Source: Lachnospiraceae bacterium (GTDB lineage Bacteria > Bacillota > Clostridia > Lachnospirales > Lachnospiraceae). From it: a stretch of DNA of 64,000 bases. The stretch lies in NCBI GenBank assembly GCA_017443065.1, contig JAFSPF010000096.1, forward strand, positions 1 to 64,000. Reading direction: 5' to 3'. The notes beneath the pieces were generated by a model that had not been told where the DNA came from, did not search any database, and was given only the letters and a program-made list of their open reading frames with translations. The position numbers and the translations under genes were made by a program. Below, one piece after another: positions 42,940 through 51,879 of the stretch; the stretch's first letter is position 1, and every line of letters begins with the position of its first letter.

Positions 42940-45537
42940 ATGGCAGAAAGACAGAACAGCAGAAAACCAAAGGAAACAAGTCTGAGGGGAAAAGGGGAGT
43001 ATAAGGTTCGTGACGAGATCATCAGCATTGCGCTGATCGCTGCGGCTGTCTACCTTTTTTTAAGTAATTTCGGTATCGGCGGAAGGGTCGGCAATGCGAT
43101 CTCCTCCGTGATGTTCGGCATCTTCGGCCTGCGCGCCTATCTTGCGCCGCTCCTTGCCTGTGCGGGGGCGGTCTTCCTGATTTCCAACGCCTTCTCGAAG
43201 CGTTCCGTCGGCAAGGTGCTGTCGGGCGCAGCGCTCTTTTTCCTGCTCGGGGTACTGATGTCCCTCTTCGGCTCCTATCTCGCGGAACCGCAGGAGGCGC
43301 AGGGCTTCAAGGGGGTTTACCTGTATGCTTCGGAAACGCACCGGACGGGGGGCGTTTTGCCGACGCTCTTCGGACGCTTTCTCTACCGCAGCATTTCCCT
43401 GACGGGGACGGTGCTGCTCCTGCTGGTGCTGCTCCTGGTGTTTCTGCTGATCCTGACCGACGGCATCCTGTTAAAGAAGGGGCTGCGTTCCTTCCGCTTT
43501 ACCGGAGAGGAGGGGGACCGGAAGGACAGGGATTACCGCGAGATGCGCAGGATCCGCGCGGAGGAAAACGAGGCGAAGCGGCTGCGCAAAAAGGAAGAGA
43601 AGCTGCGCAGACGCGCCGCGCAGGAGGAGGAGCGGATGCGCGCCCGTGCGGAACGGGAAGAGGAGGAGCGGAGGCTCAGGGAAAAACGCGAGGAAGAGCG
43701 CAGACAGCAGATGGAACTGGAACGCTCCCGCAGGCAGCAGGAGGAGGACGCGAAGATCCTCCGGGTACATAAAAAGGCAAGCGGCATCACGGAGGATACG
43801 AATCTGCGCGGGGAATCCGCGGCGGAGGAAGCGCCGGTACGGGAAACGTCCTCCGCGGTTTATGCCGGCGGTGATGATATTCATGAGATTACCTTCCGGA
43901 CGGATGAGACCGTGACGGCGGCTTCTCCCGTGACGGAGGAGACGGAAGAAAAGAAAAAACCGAGGCAGAAGGGGATTGTCCGCCGGACGGAGCAGGTGCC
44001 GGAGACCTTTGAAATCCCCGCGGCCAAACGGGAGACGCCCGCAAAGCGGGGCGGCAACAGGCCCTACCGTTTTCCGCCCCTGTCTCTTTTGACGAAGGCG
44101 GAAAAGAAAAAGGAACAGGGCGGGAGCGCGGAGCTGAAGGAGACCGCGGCCCGTCTGGAGAAGATTTTACAGACCTTCGGCGTCAATGCGAAGGTGGTGG
44201 ATTTCAGCCGCGGCCCCGCGGTGACGCGCTACGAGCTGCAGCCGGAGGTGGGCGTCAAGGTGTCGCGCATCTTAAACCTTGCGGATGACATCAAGCTCAA
44301 CCTTGCGGCCACGGACATCCGCATCGAAGCGCCGATCCCCGGCAAGGTGGCCGTCGGCATCGAGGTGCCGAACACGGAAAACGTCACGGTGACGCTCCGG
44401 GAGCTTCTGGAAAGCAAGGCGTATAAGGAAGCGGAATCCCGCCTCTCCTTTGCGGTCGGCAAGGACATCGCGGGAGAGACGATCGTGACGGACATCGCGA
44501 AGATGCCGCATCTTCTGATTGCCGGCGCGACCGGCAGCGGCAAATCCGTCTGCATCAACACCCTCATCCTGAGCGTGCTGTATAAGGCGGATCCGGAGGA
44601 TGTGAAGCTCATCATGGTGGATCCGAAGGTCGTGGAGCTGAACATGTATAACGGCATCCCGCATCTGCTGATCCCCGTGGTCACGGATCCGAAGAAGGCC
44701 GCGGGCGCCCTGAACTGGGCGGTGGCGGAGATGGAGAAGCGCTACCGGCTCTTTGCGGACGCGGAGGTCCGGGACCTGGCTGGGTATAACGAATATGTCG
44801 GCTTACATCAGGAAGAAGAGGGACTGGAAAGGCTTCCGCAGATTGTTTTGATCGTGGATGAGCTGGCGGATCTGATGATGGTCTCGAAAAGCGAGGTGGA
44901 GACGGCGATCTGCCGCCTGGCGCAGCTGGCGCGTGCCGCCGGCATCCATCTGATCATCGCGACGCAGCGCCCCTCCGTGGATGTCATCACCGGACTCATC
45001 AAGGCGAACATGCCGAGCCGCATCGCCTTTGCGGTAACGAGCGGCGTGGATTCCCGCACCATCCTTGACATGAACGGTGCGGAAAAGCTGCTGGGGAAGG
45101 GCGACATGCTCTTCTTCCCGCAGAACTATTCCAAGCCGGTGCGCGTGCAGGGCGCCTTTGTTTCGGATAAGGAGATCCAGGATGTCACGGATTTCCTGAA
45201 GCAGCAGAACGCGGGACAGGAGGAGGAAAAGGCGGAGGCCATCGAAGGAGAGATCGCAAAGCTGCAGGCCGCCTCCGGAGACGGCGCGCAGGGAGCGCCC
45301 GGTAATTCCCTCCGGGATGAGTATTTTGCGGAGGCCGGCCGCTTTATCATCGGCAAGGAGAAGGCCTCCATCGGCAACCTGCAGCGCGTCTTCAAGATCG
45401 GCTTTAACCGCGCGGCCCGCATCATGGACCAACTGTGCGAGGCGGGGGTCGTCGGGGAGGAAGAGGGCACGAAGCCCAGAAGGATTCTGATGTCCATGGA
45501 AGAGTTTGAAGCCTTATGTAGCGAGGAGGCATCCTGA
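42940..45537 (+). CDS. ftsK: DNA translocase FtsK/SpoIIIE
   Basis: 865 aa. Four or five N-terminal helices (about 27-180), a charged linker rich in Arg/Glu (about 190-300), then the motor: [30 protein letters not shown], Walker [13 protein letters not shown], Walker [14 protein letters not shown], and [23 protein letters not shown]. The C-terminal gamma winged helix that reads KOPS/SRS is present ([22 protein letters not shown]). It pumps DNA through the division or spore septum. Confidence 0.96.
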   Translation: MAERQNSRKPKETSLRGKGEYKVRDEIISIALIAAAVYLFLSNFGIGGRVGNAISSVMFGIFGLRAYLAPLLACAGAVFLISNAFSKRSVGKVLSGAALFFLLGVLMSLFGSYLAEPQEAQGFKGVYLYASETHRTGGVLPTLFGRFLYRSISLTGTVLLLLVLLLVFLLILTDGILLKKGLRSFRFTGEEGDRKDRDYREMRRIRAEENEAKRLRKKEEKLRRRAAQEEERMRARAEREEEERRLREKREEERRQQMELERSRRQQEEDAKILRVHKKASGITEDTNLRGESAAEEAPVRETSSAVYAGGDDIHEITFRTDETVTAASPVTEETEEKKKPRQKGIVRRTEQVPETFEIPAAKRETPAKRGGNRPYRFPPLSLLTKAEKKKEQGGSAELKETAARLEKILQTFGVNAKVVDFSRGPAVTRYELQPEVGVKVSRILNLADDIKLNLAATDIRIEAPIPGKVAVGIEVPNTENVTVTLRELLESKAYKEAESRLSFAVGKDIAGETIVTDIAKMPHLLIAGATGSGKSVCINTLILSVLYKADPEDVKLIMVDPKVVELNMYNGIPHLLIPVVTDPKKAAGALNWAVAEMEKRYRLFADAEVRDLAGYNEYVGLHQEEEGLERLPQIVLIVDELADLMMVSKSEVETAICRLAQLARAAGIHLIIATQRPSVDVITGLIKANMPSRIAFAVTSGVDSRTILDMNGAEKLLGKGDMLFFPQNYSKPVRVQGAFVSDKEIQDVTDFLKQQNAGQEEEKAEAIEGEIAKLQAASGDGAQGAPGNSLRDEYFAEAGRFIIGKEKASIGNLQRVFKIGFNRAARIMDQLCEAGVVGEEEGTKPRRILMSMEEFEALCSEEAS

Positions 45538-45541
45538 AGAG

Positions 45542-47092
45542 ATGATGCAATGTCCGGACTGCGGGAGTATGGTGCCCGAGGGGCACATGTACTGTGACAA
45601 CTGCGGCAAAGAATTTCATATGGTGCCGGCCTATGAGCCGGAGATCGACGGACAGATTGACCGCACGCTGACGAAGCTGGCCGGGAAGATCGAGCAGCCG
45701 GAGGAGGAGACGGGTCAGCGGAAGACGTCCGCCGCGCATCCGCAGCGTCCCGCATCGGGGAAGAGCGCGGGGGCGCATGCGCACGCGCATTCCCATGCCC
45801 ATGCGAAGAACGCGCACCGGACGCCCGCCCATCATAAAGAGAGTGCGGGGAAGCAGCGGCAGCGCAAGGCGGCGCAGCGGAAGATGCTGTTCATCGGTGT
45901 CGCTGCGCTGCTTGGCCTCCTCCTCATCATCGTGCTCATCACCTCCCTTCACCAGTCCGTGGGGGATGACATCGCCGACGCGAAAAGCGCCTACGGCCGC
46001 GGGGACCTGACCACGGCGGTGGCGTCCCTGCACAGTGCGCTGGAGAAGGATGCACAGAACACGGAAGCGATCTTCCTTCTGGCGTCTTATCTCAGGGAGA
46101 GCGGGGATCTCCCCGGGGCGGTCGGAGCGCTGGATGCCATCGTCAATTCCGCCGCCTTCAGCACGGAGGATACCATGCGCGCCTACCGTGAAACCGCGGA
46201 GATGTATGCGGAGCTGGGGGATGCGGTGGCGCTGCGGACGCTTTTAGAGCGCTGTCCTTATGAGGAAGTGAAATCGCTTTATGCCGTGGACGTGCCGCCG
46301 GCGCCGGTCTTCAGTCCGGAGGGCGGAACCTTCGAGGGGACGGTAGCGGTGTCCCTTGTCGCGGAGGTTGGGACGGACATTTATTATACGGTCAACGGCG
46401 CGGAGCCCGGTGCGGGGGATACCGTCTATACGGCGCCGCTCACCTTTGACGAACCGGGCACCTATCTGGTCCGCGCGATTGCCATGGGGCCGGGCGGTGT
46501 GCCGAGCGAGCTTTCCGCCGCGGAATACAAGGTGGAGGCAAGGCTGGTGGATCCGCCGCAGGTGCTCAAGGACAGCGGCTTTTACGGGGAGGCCACGCAG
46601 ATCACGGTGGTGGCGCAGCCGGGGCTTGAAATCCGTTACACAACGGAGGAGCGGATGATGCCGGATGCACAGTCGCCGATCTACACGGGCCCGATCGATA
46701 TGCCGACGGGGGATTCCTACTTCAACTTCGTCTGTATGGATGAGCACGGCACCCTCTCCGAGGTAGTGTCCCGTCAGTATCATCTGGAGATCGCAAGGAA
46801 GGTGGACGAGGTCCAGGCGATCGCGAGCGTGAAGACCAGGCTGATGCAGCTGGGGGTTTTAAAGGACGCGACGGGCGCGCTGCCGGACCGGGAGGGCATT
46901 CTCGAATTCACGGTGGACCGCATCGTCACGATCGGCAACGAAGGGGAGTTTTATTTCATCACGGAATACTATGTGCCGCCGGGCGGCGCGAGAGAAGGCA
47001 CGGGCCTGTTTTACGCGGTGAACACGCAGAGCGGTCTGACCTGCCGCATCGGCTATGACGTGCAGGGACAGATGTTCCTGAACAGCTTCTGA
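45542..47092 (+). CDS. Zinc-ribbon, single-pass membrane protein with TPR-like and chitobiase-type C-terminal domains
   Basis: 516 aa from ATG 45542. A zinc ribbon at 4-21 (C4-x2-C7, C18-x2-C21) is followed by a linker with a histidine-rich tract (AHAHAHSHAHAKNAHRTPAHH), a membrane helix (LFIGVAALLGLLLIIVLITSL), two or three TPR-like helix pairs (AYGRGDLTTAVASLHSALEKD, ESGDLPGAVGALDAIV), and repeated beta domains like the chitobiase/hexosaminidase C-terminal family (PEGGTFEGTVAVSLVAEVGTDIYYT, then a second copy). Zinc end inside, beta domains outside is the expected topology. Function unknown. It follows ftsK by 4 bases. Confidence 0.72.
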   Translation: MMQCPDCGSMVPEGHMYCDNCGKEFHMVPAYEPEIDGQIDRTLTKLAGKIEQPEEETGQRKTSAAHPQRPASGKSAGAHAHAHSHAHAKNAHRTPAHHKESAGKQRQRKAAQRKMLFIGVAALLGLLLIIVLITSLHQSVGDDIADAKSAYGRGDLTTAVASLHSALEKDAQNTEAIFLLASYLRESGDLPGAVGALDAIVNSAAFSTEDTMRAYRETAEMYAELGDAVALRTLLERCPYEEVKSLYAVDVPPAPVFSPEGGTFEGTVAVSLVAEVGTDIYYTVNGAEPGAGDTVYTAPLTFDEPGTYLVRAIAMGPGGVPSELSAAEYKVEARLVDPPQVLKDSGFYGEATQITVVAQPGLEIRYTTEERMMPDAQSPIYTGPIDMPTGDSYFNFVCMDEHGTLSEVVSRQYHLEIARKVDEVQAIASVKTRLMQLGVLKDATGALPDREGILEFTVDRIVTIGNEGEFYFITEYYVPPGGAREGTGLFYAVNTQSGLTCRIGYDVQGQMFLNSF

Positions 47093-47093
47093 T

Positions 47094-47573
47094 ATGCGCG
47101 GCGTGAGCATTGTCTGTGTCGGCAGGCTGAAGGAGAAATACCTGCGCGAGGCGTCGGCGGAATACGAAAAGCGCCTGGCGCCGTATTTCCGGACGGAGGT
47201 GCTGGAGGTCGCGGATGAGCGCGCGCCGGAAAGCCTTTCCGAAGCCGGAAGGAGACAGGTGCTGGAGAAGGAGGGGGCGCGGATTCTTGCCCGTATTCCG
47301 GAAAATGCGTATGTGATCGCGCTTGCGCCGGGGGCGGCGGAGATGAGCTCGGAGGCCTTTGCGGCGCACCTGCAGCGGACGCAGGAGAGACATGAGCAGA
47401 CGGTCTTTGTGATCGGCGGCTCGCTCGGACTTTCGGAGGAGGTATATGCGCGTGCGGACTTAACGCTCGGCTTTTCGCTTCTCACCTTTCCGCACCAGCT
47501 GATGCGCGTGATCTTACTGGAACAGCTGTACCGCAGCGCAAAGATCAATCACGGAGAACCGTATCACAAATGA
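47094..47573 (+). CDS. rlmH: 23S rRNA pseudouridine(1915)-N3-methyltransferase
   Basis: 159 aa, the normal length. SPOUT-fold landmarks: IVCVGRLKEKYLREA, the SAM knot VFVIGGSLGLSEEV, and the end LSLLTFPHQLMRVILLEQLYRS-like (FSLLTFPHQLMRVILLEQ) with INHGEPYHK. It methylates pseudouridine 1915 in helix 69 on the assembled ribosome. It overlaps phoH by ATGA. Confidence 0.96.
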   Translation: MRGVSIVCVGRLKEKYLREASAEYEKRLAPYFRTEVLEVADERAPESLSEAGRRQVLEKEGARILARIPENAYVIALAPGAAEMSSEAFAAHLQRTQERHEQTVFVIGGSLGLSEEVYARADLTLGFSLLTFPHQLMRVILLEQLYRSAKINHGEPYHK

Positions 47574-48565
47574 GCATGACGGAACAGACCTTCCGGCTCC
47601 CGATGGGACAGCTGCAGGATCTCTTCGGGCACCGGGACATGTATCTCAAAAAAATCGAGAAGGACTTCCGGGTCGAACTCTTTGACCGCGGAGGCGTTTT
47701 GCATGTGACGGGAAAGGAAAAGGACGTGCAGCGGGCGGCCGGCGTGATAAGACAGCTTGCGGCGCTCAGCGCACAGGCAGGCGCTTTGGAGGAACAGAAC
47801 GTGGATTATGCGATTGCACTGGCAAAGGAATCGGCGGAGGCGGCGGATGATAATGTGCTGACGGAAATCGATGCGGACGTGATCTGTCATACGACAAGCG
47901 GCAAGCCCGTCAAGCCCAAGACCCTCGGGCAGAAGCAGTATGTGGATGCCATCCGCGAAAACACGGTCGTCTTCGGGACGGGACCGGCCGGTACCGGCAA
48001 AACCTATCTCGCGATGGCGCTGGCGATCAGTGCCTTCCAGCGGGAGGAGGTGAGCCGCATCATCTTGACGCGTCCCGCCATCGAAGCCGGGGAGAAGCTC
48101 GGCTTTCTGCCGGGCGATCTGCAGAGCAAGGTGGATCCCTATCTCAGGCCGCTTTACGACGCGCTGTATCAGATCATGGGGGCAGACGCCTTTTTGCGCA
48201 ATTCCGAAAAGGGACTGATCGAGGTGGCCCCGCTCGCCTATATGCGCGGGCGCACCCTGGACAATGCCTTCATCATCCTGGACGAGGCGCAGAACACCTC
48301 GCCCGCGCAGATGAAGATGTTCTTAACGCGCATCGGCTTTTCGTCCAAGGTGGTGGTGACGGGCGACCAGACGCAGAAGGACTTACCGCAGGGAACCTTA
48401 AGCGGATTGAGCGTCGCGGAAAAGGTGTTGAAAAACGTGGAGGATATCCGTTTCTGCTATCTGACCGCGGCGGACGTCGTGAGGCATCCGCTGGTCCTGC
48501 GCATCGTGAAGGCTTACGAGAATTATGAAAAAAAGCGCGCGGCAAAAGAAAAAAAGCGCGGCTGA
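47570..48565 (+). CDS. phoH: PhoH-like ATPase
   Basis: 331 aa. An N-terminal KH-like region (LQDLFGHRDMYLKKIEKDFRVEL), then the PhoH P-loop domain: Walker A GPAGTGKTYLAMALA, ILTRPAIEAGEKLGFLPGDL and Walker B FIILDEAQNTSPAQMKMFLTRIG. The RNA-related role is inferred from its constant neighbour ybeY. The expected gene between them would be pgpH; here a shortened relative takes that place. Confidence 0.95.
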   Translation: MSMTEQTFRLPMGQLQDLFGHRDMYLKKIEKDFRVELFDRGGVLHVTGKEKDVQRAAGVIRQLAALSAQAGALEEQNVDYAIALAKESAEAADDNVLTEIDADVICHTTSGKPVKPKTLGQKQYVDAIRENTVVFGTGPAGTGKTYLAMALAISAFQREEVSRIILTRPAIEAGEKLGFLPGDLQSKVDPYLRPLYDALYQIMGADAFLRNSEKGLIEVAPLAYMRGRTLDNAFIILDEAQNTSPAQMKMFLTRIGFSSKVVVTGDQTQKDLPQGTLSGLSVAEKVLKNVEDIRFCYLTAADVVRHPLVLRIVKAYENYEKKRAAKEKKRG

Positions 48566-49766
48566 GCAGAAGGCGCTGACGGTATCGCTGTCCGCGGTTT
48601 CCCTGCTGACCGTTCCGCTGACGGCAGGCGCCGCGGCAGCGTTTGCATTTTACCGCGGGGAGGGAAGGGAAGCCTTCCTCCGCATCGTGATCATTGCCTT
48701 TCTTCTGGGGGCGGGCATCGCTTTTTGTCTGGGTTCGGACCGCCTGACGCACTCCTTTGAGGGAGATAACGAAGCGCATCCCTGGCGTTTTTTCGGGGTC
48801 TTTGCCTGCTGTCTTGCGGCGTCTTTGCTGCTGCTGTTCGTGCCGCTTCCGTGGTGGCCCGTGCCCCTGCTTTTTGTATTGCTGCAGCTTACGTCGGAGA
48901 GCATCCTTGCGCTGTTTGCGGGCGGAGGCCTCCTGCTTTTGTCGCTTCAGTTTGTGGCGGAGGGGGCGGAGGGCTACTTCTTCCTCCTGTTTACGGCCTC
49001 CGCCTGCACGGTGCTGCTGTACCGGCACACGGACAGTAAGACGCGCTTTCTTTTTGCCATGCTGCCGCAGGCGCTGCTGCATCTGACGGCGCTCGTTGTG
49101 TATGAGCTGCTCTTTGCGCATACGCATGCCTCTGCGCGTGTCTTCCTGATTCCCATTGCCTCCGCCTTTCTGACGGCGCTGGTGACGGCCGGCATTGCCA
49201 GGGCGTATCTTCTGCGCAACATCCGGAAAAACACGGAGCGTTATCTGGACATCAATGATCCGGAGTTTTCCCTGCTGCAGGCCATCCGCACCAAGCAGAA
49301 GGAGGTCTATGACCTTGCCATCCACACGGCGCATCTGACGGAGCGCTGCGCGGAGGCACTGGACTACCGCACCCAGGCGGCAAAGACCTGTGCCCTGTAT
49401 CACCGGATCGGCTGTCTGGACGATGCGGAGAGCGAGTGGCCGGACGTGGCGCATTACTATACGGATTTTGAGTTCCCGCAGGAGGCGGTGCTGTTGCTTC
49501 GCGAATACATCAGGGAGGGACAGACGCATCCGCGGAGCAGGGAAGCGACACTCGTGATGTTCTGTGATACGCTCGTCACACAGATCCGCGCGGTATTTGC
49601 AAAGGACAAGGATGCCGGCATGGATTACGATACCATGATCGATACGATGTGTCTGGAGGCCTACCAGAAGGGGACGCTGTCCGGAAGCGGCATGACGATA
49701 CAGGAGCTTTCCCGGATGCGGGAGCTGTTGAAGCAGGAGAAATTATACTATGACTTTTTACGTTGA
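48525..49766 (+). CDS. Membrane protein at the PgpH position with a degenerate HD domain
   Basis: 413 aa. About eight helices from residue 17 to 232, then a cytoplasmic part starting RNIRKNTERYLDINDPEFSLLQAI that lines up with the start of the PgpH (7TM-HD, cyclic-di-AMP phosphodiesterase) HD domain. H267 of AIHTAHL is kept, but the HD pair is H293-R294 (LYHRIG instead of YHDIGK), so a metal ligand is lost. The large extracellular 7TMR-HDED domain of PgpH (about 700 aa proteins) is missing. It overlaps phoH by 41 bases and ybeY by 17. The call rests on order plus weak similarity. Confidence 0.65.
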   Translation: MKKSARQKKKSAAEQKALTVSLSAVSLLTVPLTAGAAAAFAFYRGEGREAFLRIVIIAFLLGAGIAFCLGSDRLTHSFEGDNEAHPWRFFGVFACCLAASLLLLFVPLPWWPVPLLFVLLQLTSESILALFAGGGLLLLSLQFVAEGAEGYFFLLFTASACTVLLYRHTDSKTRFLFAMLPQALLHLTALVVYELLFAHTHASARVFLIPIASAFLTALVTAGIARAYLLRNIRKNTERYLDINDPEFSLLQAIRTKQKEVYDLAIHTAHLTERCAEALDYRTQAAKTCALYHRIGCLDDAESEWPDVAHYYTDFEFPQEAVLLLREYIREGQTHPRSREATLVMFCDTLVTQIRAVFAKDKDAGMDYDTMIDTMCLEAYQKGTLSGSGMTIQELSRMRELLKQEKLYYDFLR

Positions 49767-50253
49767 ACGGGAGGAGAAGGGCGGCTTCTCCTTTGACGAA
49801 GAGGCGCTTGCCGCACGCGTGGGGCAGGCGGTGGAGGCGCTGGAAGGGATTCCCGCAGGGGCGGAGGTGTCGCTTCGCCTCGTCGGGGATGAGGAGATCC
49901 GGCGGCTGAATGCGGATTTTCGCCGGAAGGACGAGGTAACGGACGTGCTGTCCTTTCCGGCCTATTCCTTTGAAGCGCCCGCGGACTTTGCGGCGCTCGA
50001 AGAGGAGATGAAGCGCGATACGGATCCGGAGACGGGCGCCTTCTGGTTCGGGGACATCGTTCTGAACGTCCGGAGAGTCAGGGAGCAGGCGGATGAATAC
50101 GGGCACAGCGAGGAAAGGGAGTTTGCCTTCCTTCTTGCGCATTCCCTGTTGCATCTTTCGGGCTATGATCACGAAACGGAAGCGGAAGAGAAGGTGATGG
50201 AAACGAAACAGGAAGCGGCATTGCGCTCCATCGGCCTTACGAGGGAGGCATAG
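49750..50253 (+). CDS. ybeY: Endoribonuclease YbeY
   Basis: 167 aa. The metal-binding motif is H-x3-H-x5-H in LLAHSLLHLSGYDHETEAEE; LRLVGDEEIRRLNADFRRKDEVTDVLSFP is the second family block. Acts in 16S rRNA 3'-end processing and ribosome quality control. It starts inside the end of the preceding gene (17-base overlap). Confidence 0.95.
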   Translation: MTFYVEREEKGGFSFDEEALAARVGQAVEALEGIPAGAEVSLRLVGDEEIRRLNADFRRKDEVTDVLSFPAYSFEAPADFAALEEEMKRDTDPETGAFWFGDIVLNVRRVREQADEYGHSEEREFAFLLAHSLLHLSGYDHETEAEEKVMETKQEAALRSIGLTREA

Positions 50254-50256
50254 GTT

Positions 50257-51879
50257 TTGGAGAAACGCAGGAGCACGGTCAGACCCTATACCATGACAAA
50301 GGGAACGCTCTTTCCGGTGGCGTCCCTGATGCTGCTCGGCATTGTCCTTGCGCGCATGACGGAGGACAGGACGGCGGGGATGGCGCTTGCGCCGGTCATG
50401 GTCTATCTGATGTGTTACTGCATCTTCATGATTGCCTGCCGCAAGCGTGTCTTCCGCTTCGTGCGGATGTACTGCAACAACCGCTTTTATGTCAATGCGA
50501 AGGAGTCCTCGCGCTTTGTGCTGTATGAAACGCTGGGGATCGTTTTTGTGGCGGCCGTGCTGCTGGTGCTTTTTGCGCGACCGGCGGCAGCGCTCATCAG
50601 CGGGGATGAGAAGGCCGGGCTCTCCCTGTACCTTTGCGCCGGCTGTCTTCTCTTCTGCGGCGCGGAGGGGATCCTGGCGGGCTTTGCGGAAGGCATGGGA
50701 AAGCGCAGGCAGGTGCTGGCAACGGATGTGATCCGCGCCCTGCTGATGATCGGCATCCCCGTGCCCTTCGCCTTTCTCGGCTACCGCTACGGGGCAAAGC
50801 TGGATGCCCTGCTCTATACGACGGACTGCGCGGCGGCCTATGCGGCGGCCTTTGCGACCGCGGGGCTTCTGATCTCGGATGTGATCCTGACGCTGACGCT
50901 GCTGTTGCTTCGGCGCAGCAGCTTACGTTCCCTGTATCCTCTGGAGGAAACGGGAAAGGAACGCTATACGGGAGAAAAGCCCGCCTTCTTCAAGGCGGTG
51001 GCGCCGCTGGCGTTCACGCTGTCCCTGCCGCATCTTCTGGTGATTCTCTTATGTGCCCTGTTCCGGAATTACATGTACCGGTCGGATCCCTTTACGGATA
51101 CGGCGGCGATGCTCGGCGCGCTGTACGGACATTATCTGCCCTTCACCGTGTTTCTGGGGATTCTGATGGCGCTGCCCTTTCTGGAGGCCTGTTACCGCCT
51201 GCCGGAAAACGAGGACGCGCCGGAGAGCGGAAGGGCGGGCACCAGGTTTCTGAAGCTGACCCACCGGCAGTGCGTACTCTGTCTGCCGGCCGGAATCTTC
51301 CTGACCGCGCTGGCGGAGCCCGTGGAAACGGCGGTGTTCCGCGTGCCGACGGACGTGACGCAGATGCTGCTCCTCGTCGGCGCGATGCTGACGCCCCTGC
51401 TTACCTTTGCCGTGACGAACTGCACATTACTGGCGCTGACGAAGCGCTTTTCGGGAATGATCGGGGGCGGTATTCTGGCCGTGCTGACGGGGACGGTGCT
51501 GACCTTTGTGCTGCTACGCACGCTGCAGCAGGGACTGATTGCCGTCGTGGCGGGACTGATGCTCGGCTGTCTCGTCTTTGGTTTTTATGCCTATGTGGTG
51601 CTGACAAGGCTCATGCATGTGAAGCGGCTCCGGCTCCTGCAGCTGGCAGGCTTTCCCCTCGTGTTTGCCGCGCTTTCGGCGCTGCCCGTGTTTTTCCTGG
51701 GGAGATCGCTTAGCCGCGTGATCGGTGAGGTGGCGGCGGTGGCGGTCTCCGTTCTTGCGGGAAGCGTGATCTATCTGTTTCTGATGGCGCTCACCGGGGG
51801 CCTCATCACGGGGGATCTCGAGGGGCTTCCCCTGGGCGAAACGCTGGAGCGGATTTCCCTGCGGAGGAGAAGGAGATGA
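50257..51879 (+). CDS. MOP-superfamily polysaccharide flippase (SpoVB/MurJ-like)
   Basis: 540 aa from a TTG start with SD GAGGGAGG. About fourteen hydrophobic helices: YTMTKGTLFPVASLMLLGIVLARM at the start and repeated paired helices later. GILAGFAEGMGKRRQVLATDVIRAL and FLKLTHRQCVLCLPAGIFLTALAEPV resemble SpoVB/Wzx/MurJ lipid-linked saccharide exporters. The basic C-terminus (LRRRRR) is cytoplasmic. Substrate (lipid II or another carrier-linked sugar) cannot be decided. It overlaps the next gene by ATGA. Confidence 0.75.
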   Translation: MEKRRSTVRPYTMTKGTLFPVASLMLLGIVLARMTEDRTAGMALAPVMVYLMCYCIFMIACRKRVFRFVRMYCNNRFYVNAKESSRFVLYETLGIVFVAAVLLVLFARPAAALISGDEKAGLSLYLCAGCLLFCGAEGILAGFAEGMGKRRQVLATDVIRALLMIGIPVPFAFLGYRYGAKLDALLYTTDCAAAYAAAFATAGLLISDVILTLTLLLLRRSSLRSLYPLEETGKERYTGEKPAFFKAVAPLAFTLSLPHLLVILLCALFRNYMYRSDPFTDTAAMLGALYGHYLPFTVFLGILMALPFLEACYRLPENEDAPESGRAGTRFLKLTHRQCVLCLPAGIFLTALAEPVETAVFRVPTDVTQMLLLVGAMLTPLLTFAVTNCTLLALTKRFSGMIGGGILAVLTGTVLTFVLLRTLQQGLIAVVAGLMLGCLVFGFYAYVVLTRLMHVKRLRLLQLAGFPLVFAALSALPVFFLGRSLSRVIGEVAAVAVSVLAGSVIYLFLMALTGGLITGDLEGLPLGETLERISLRRRRR

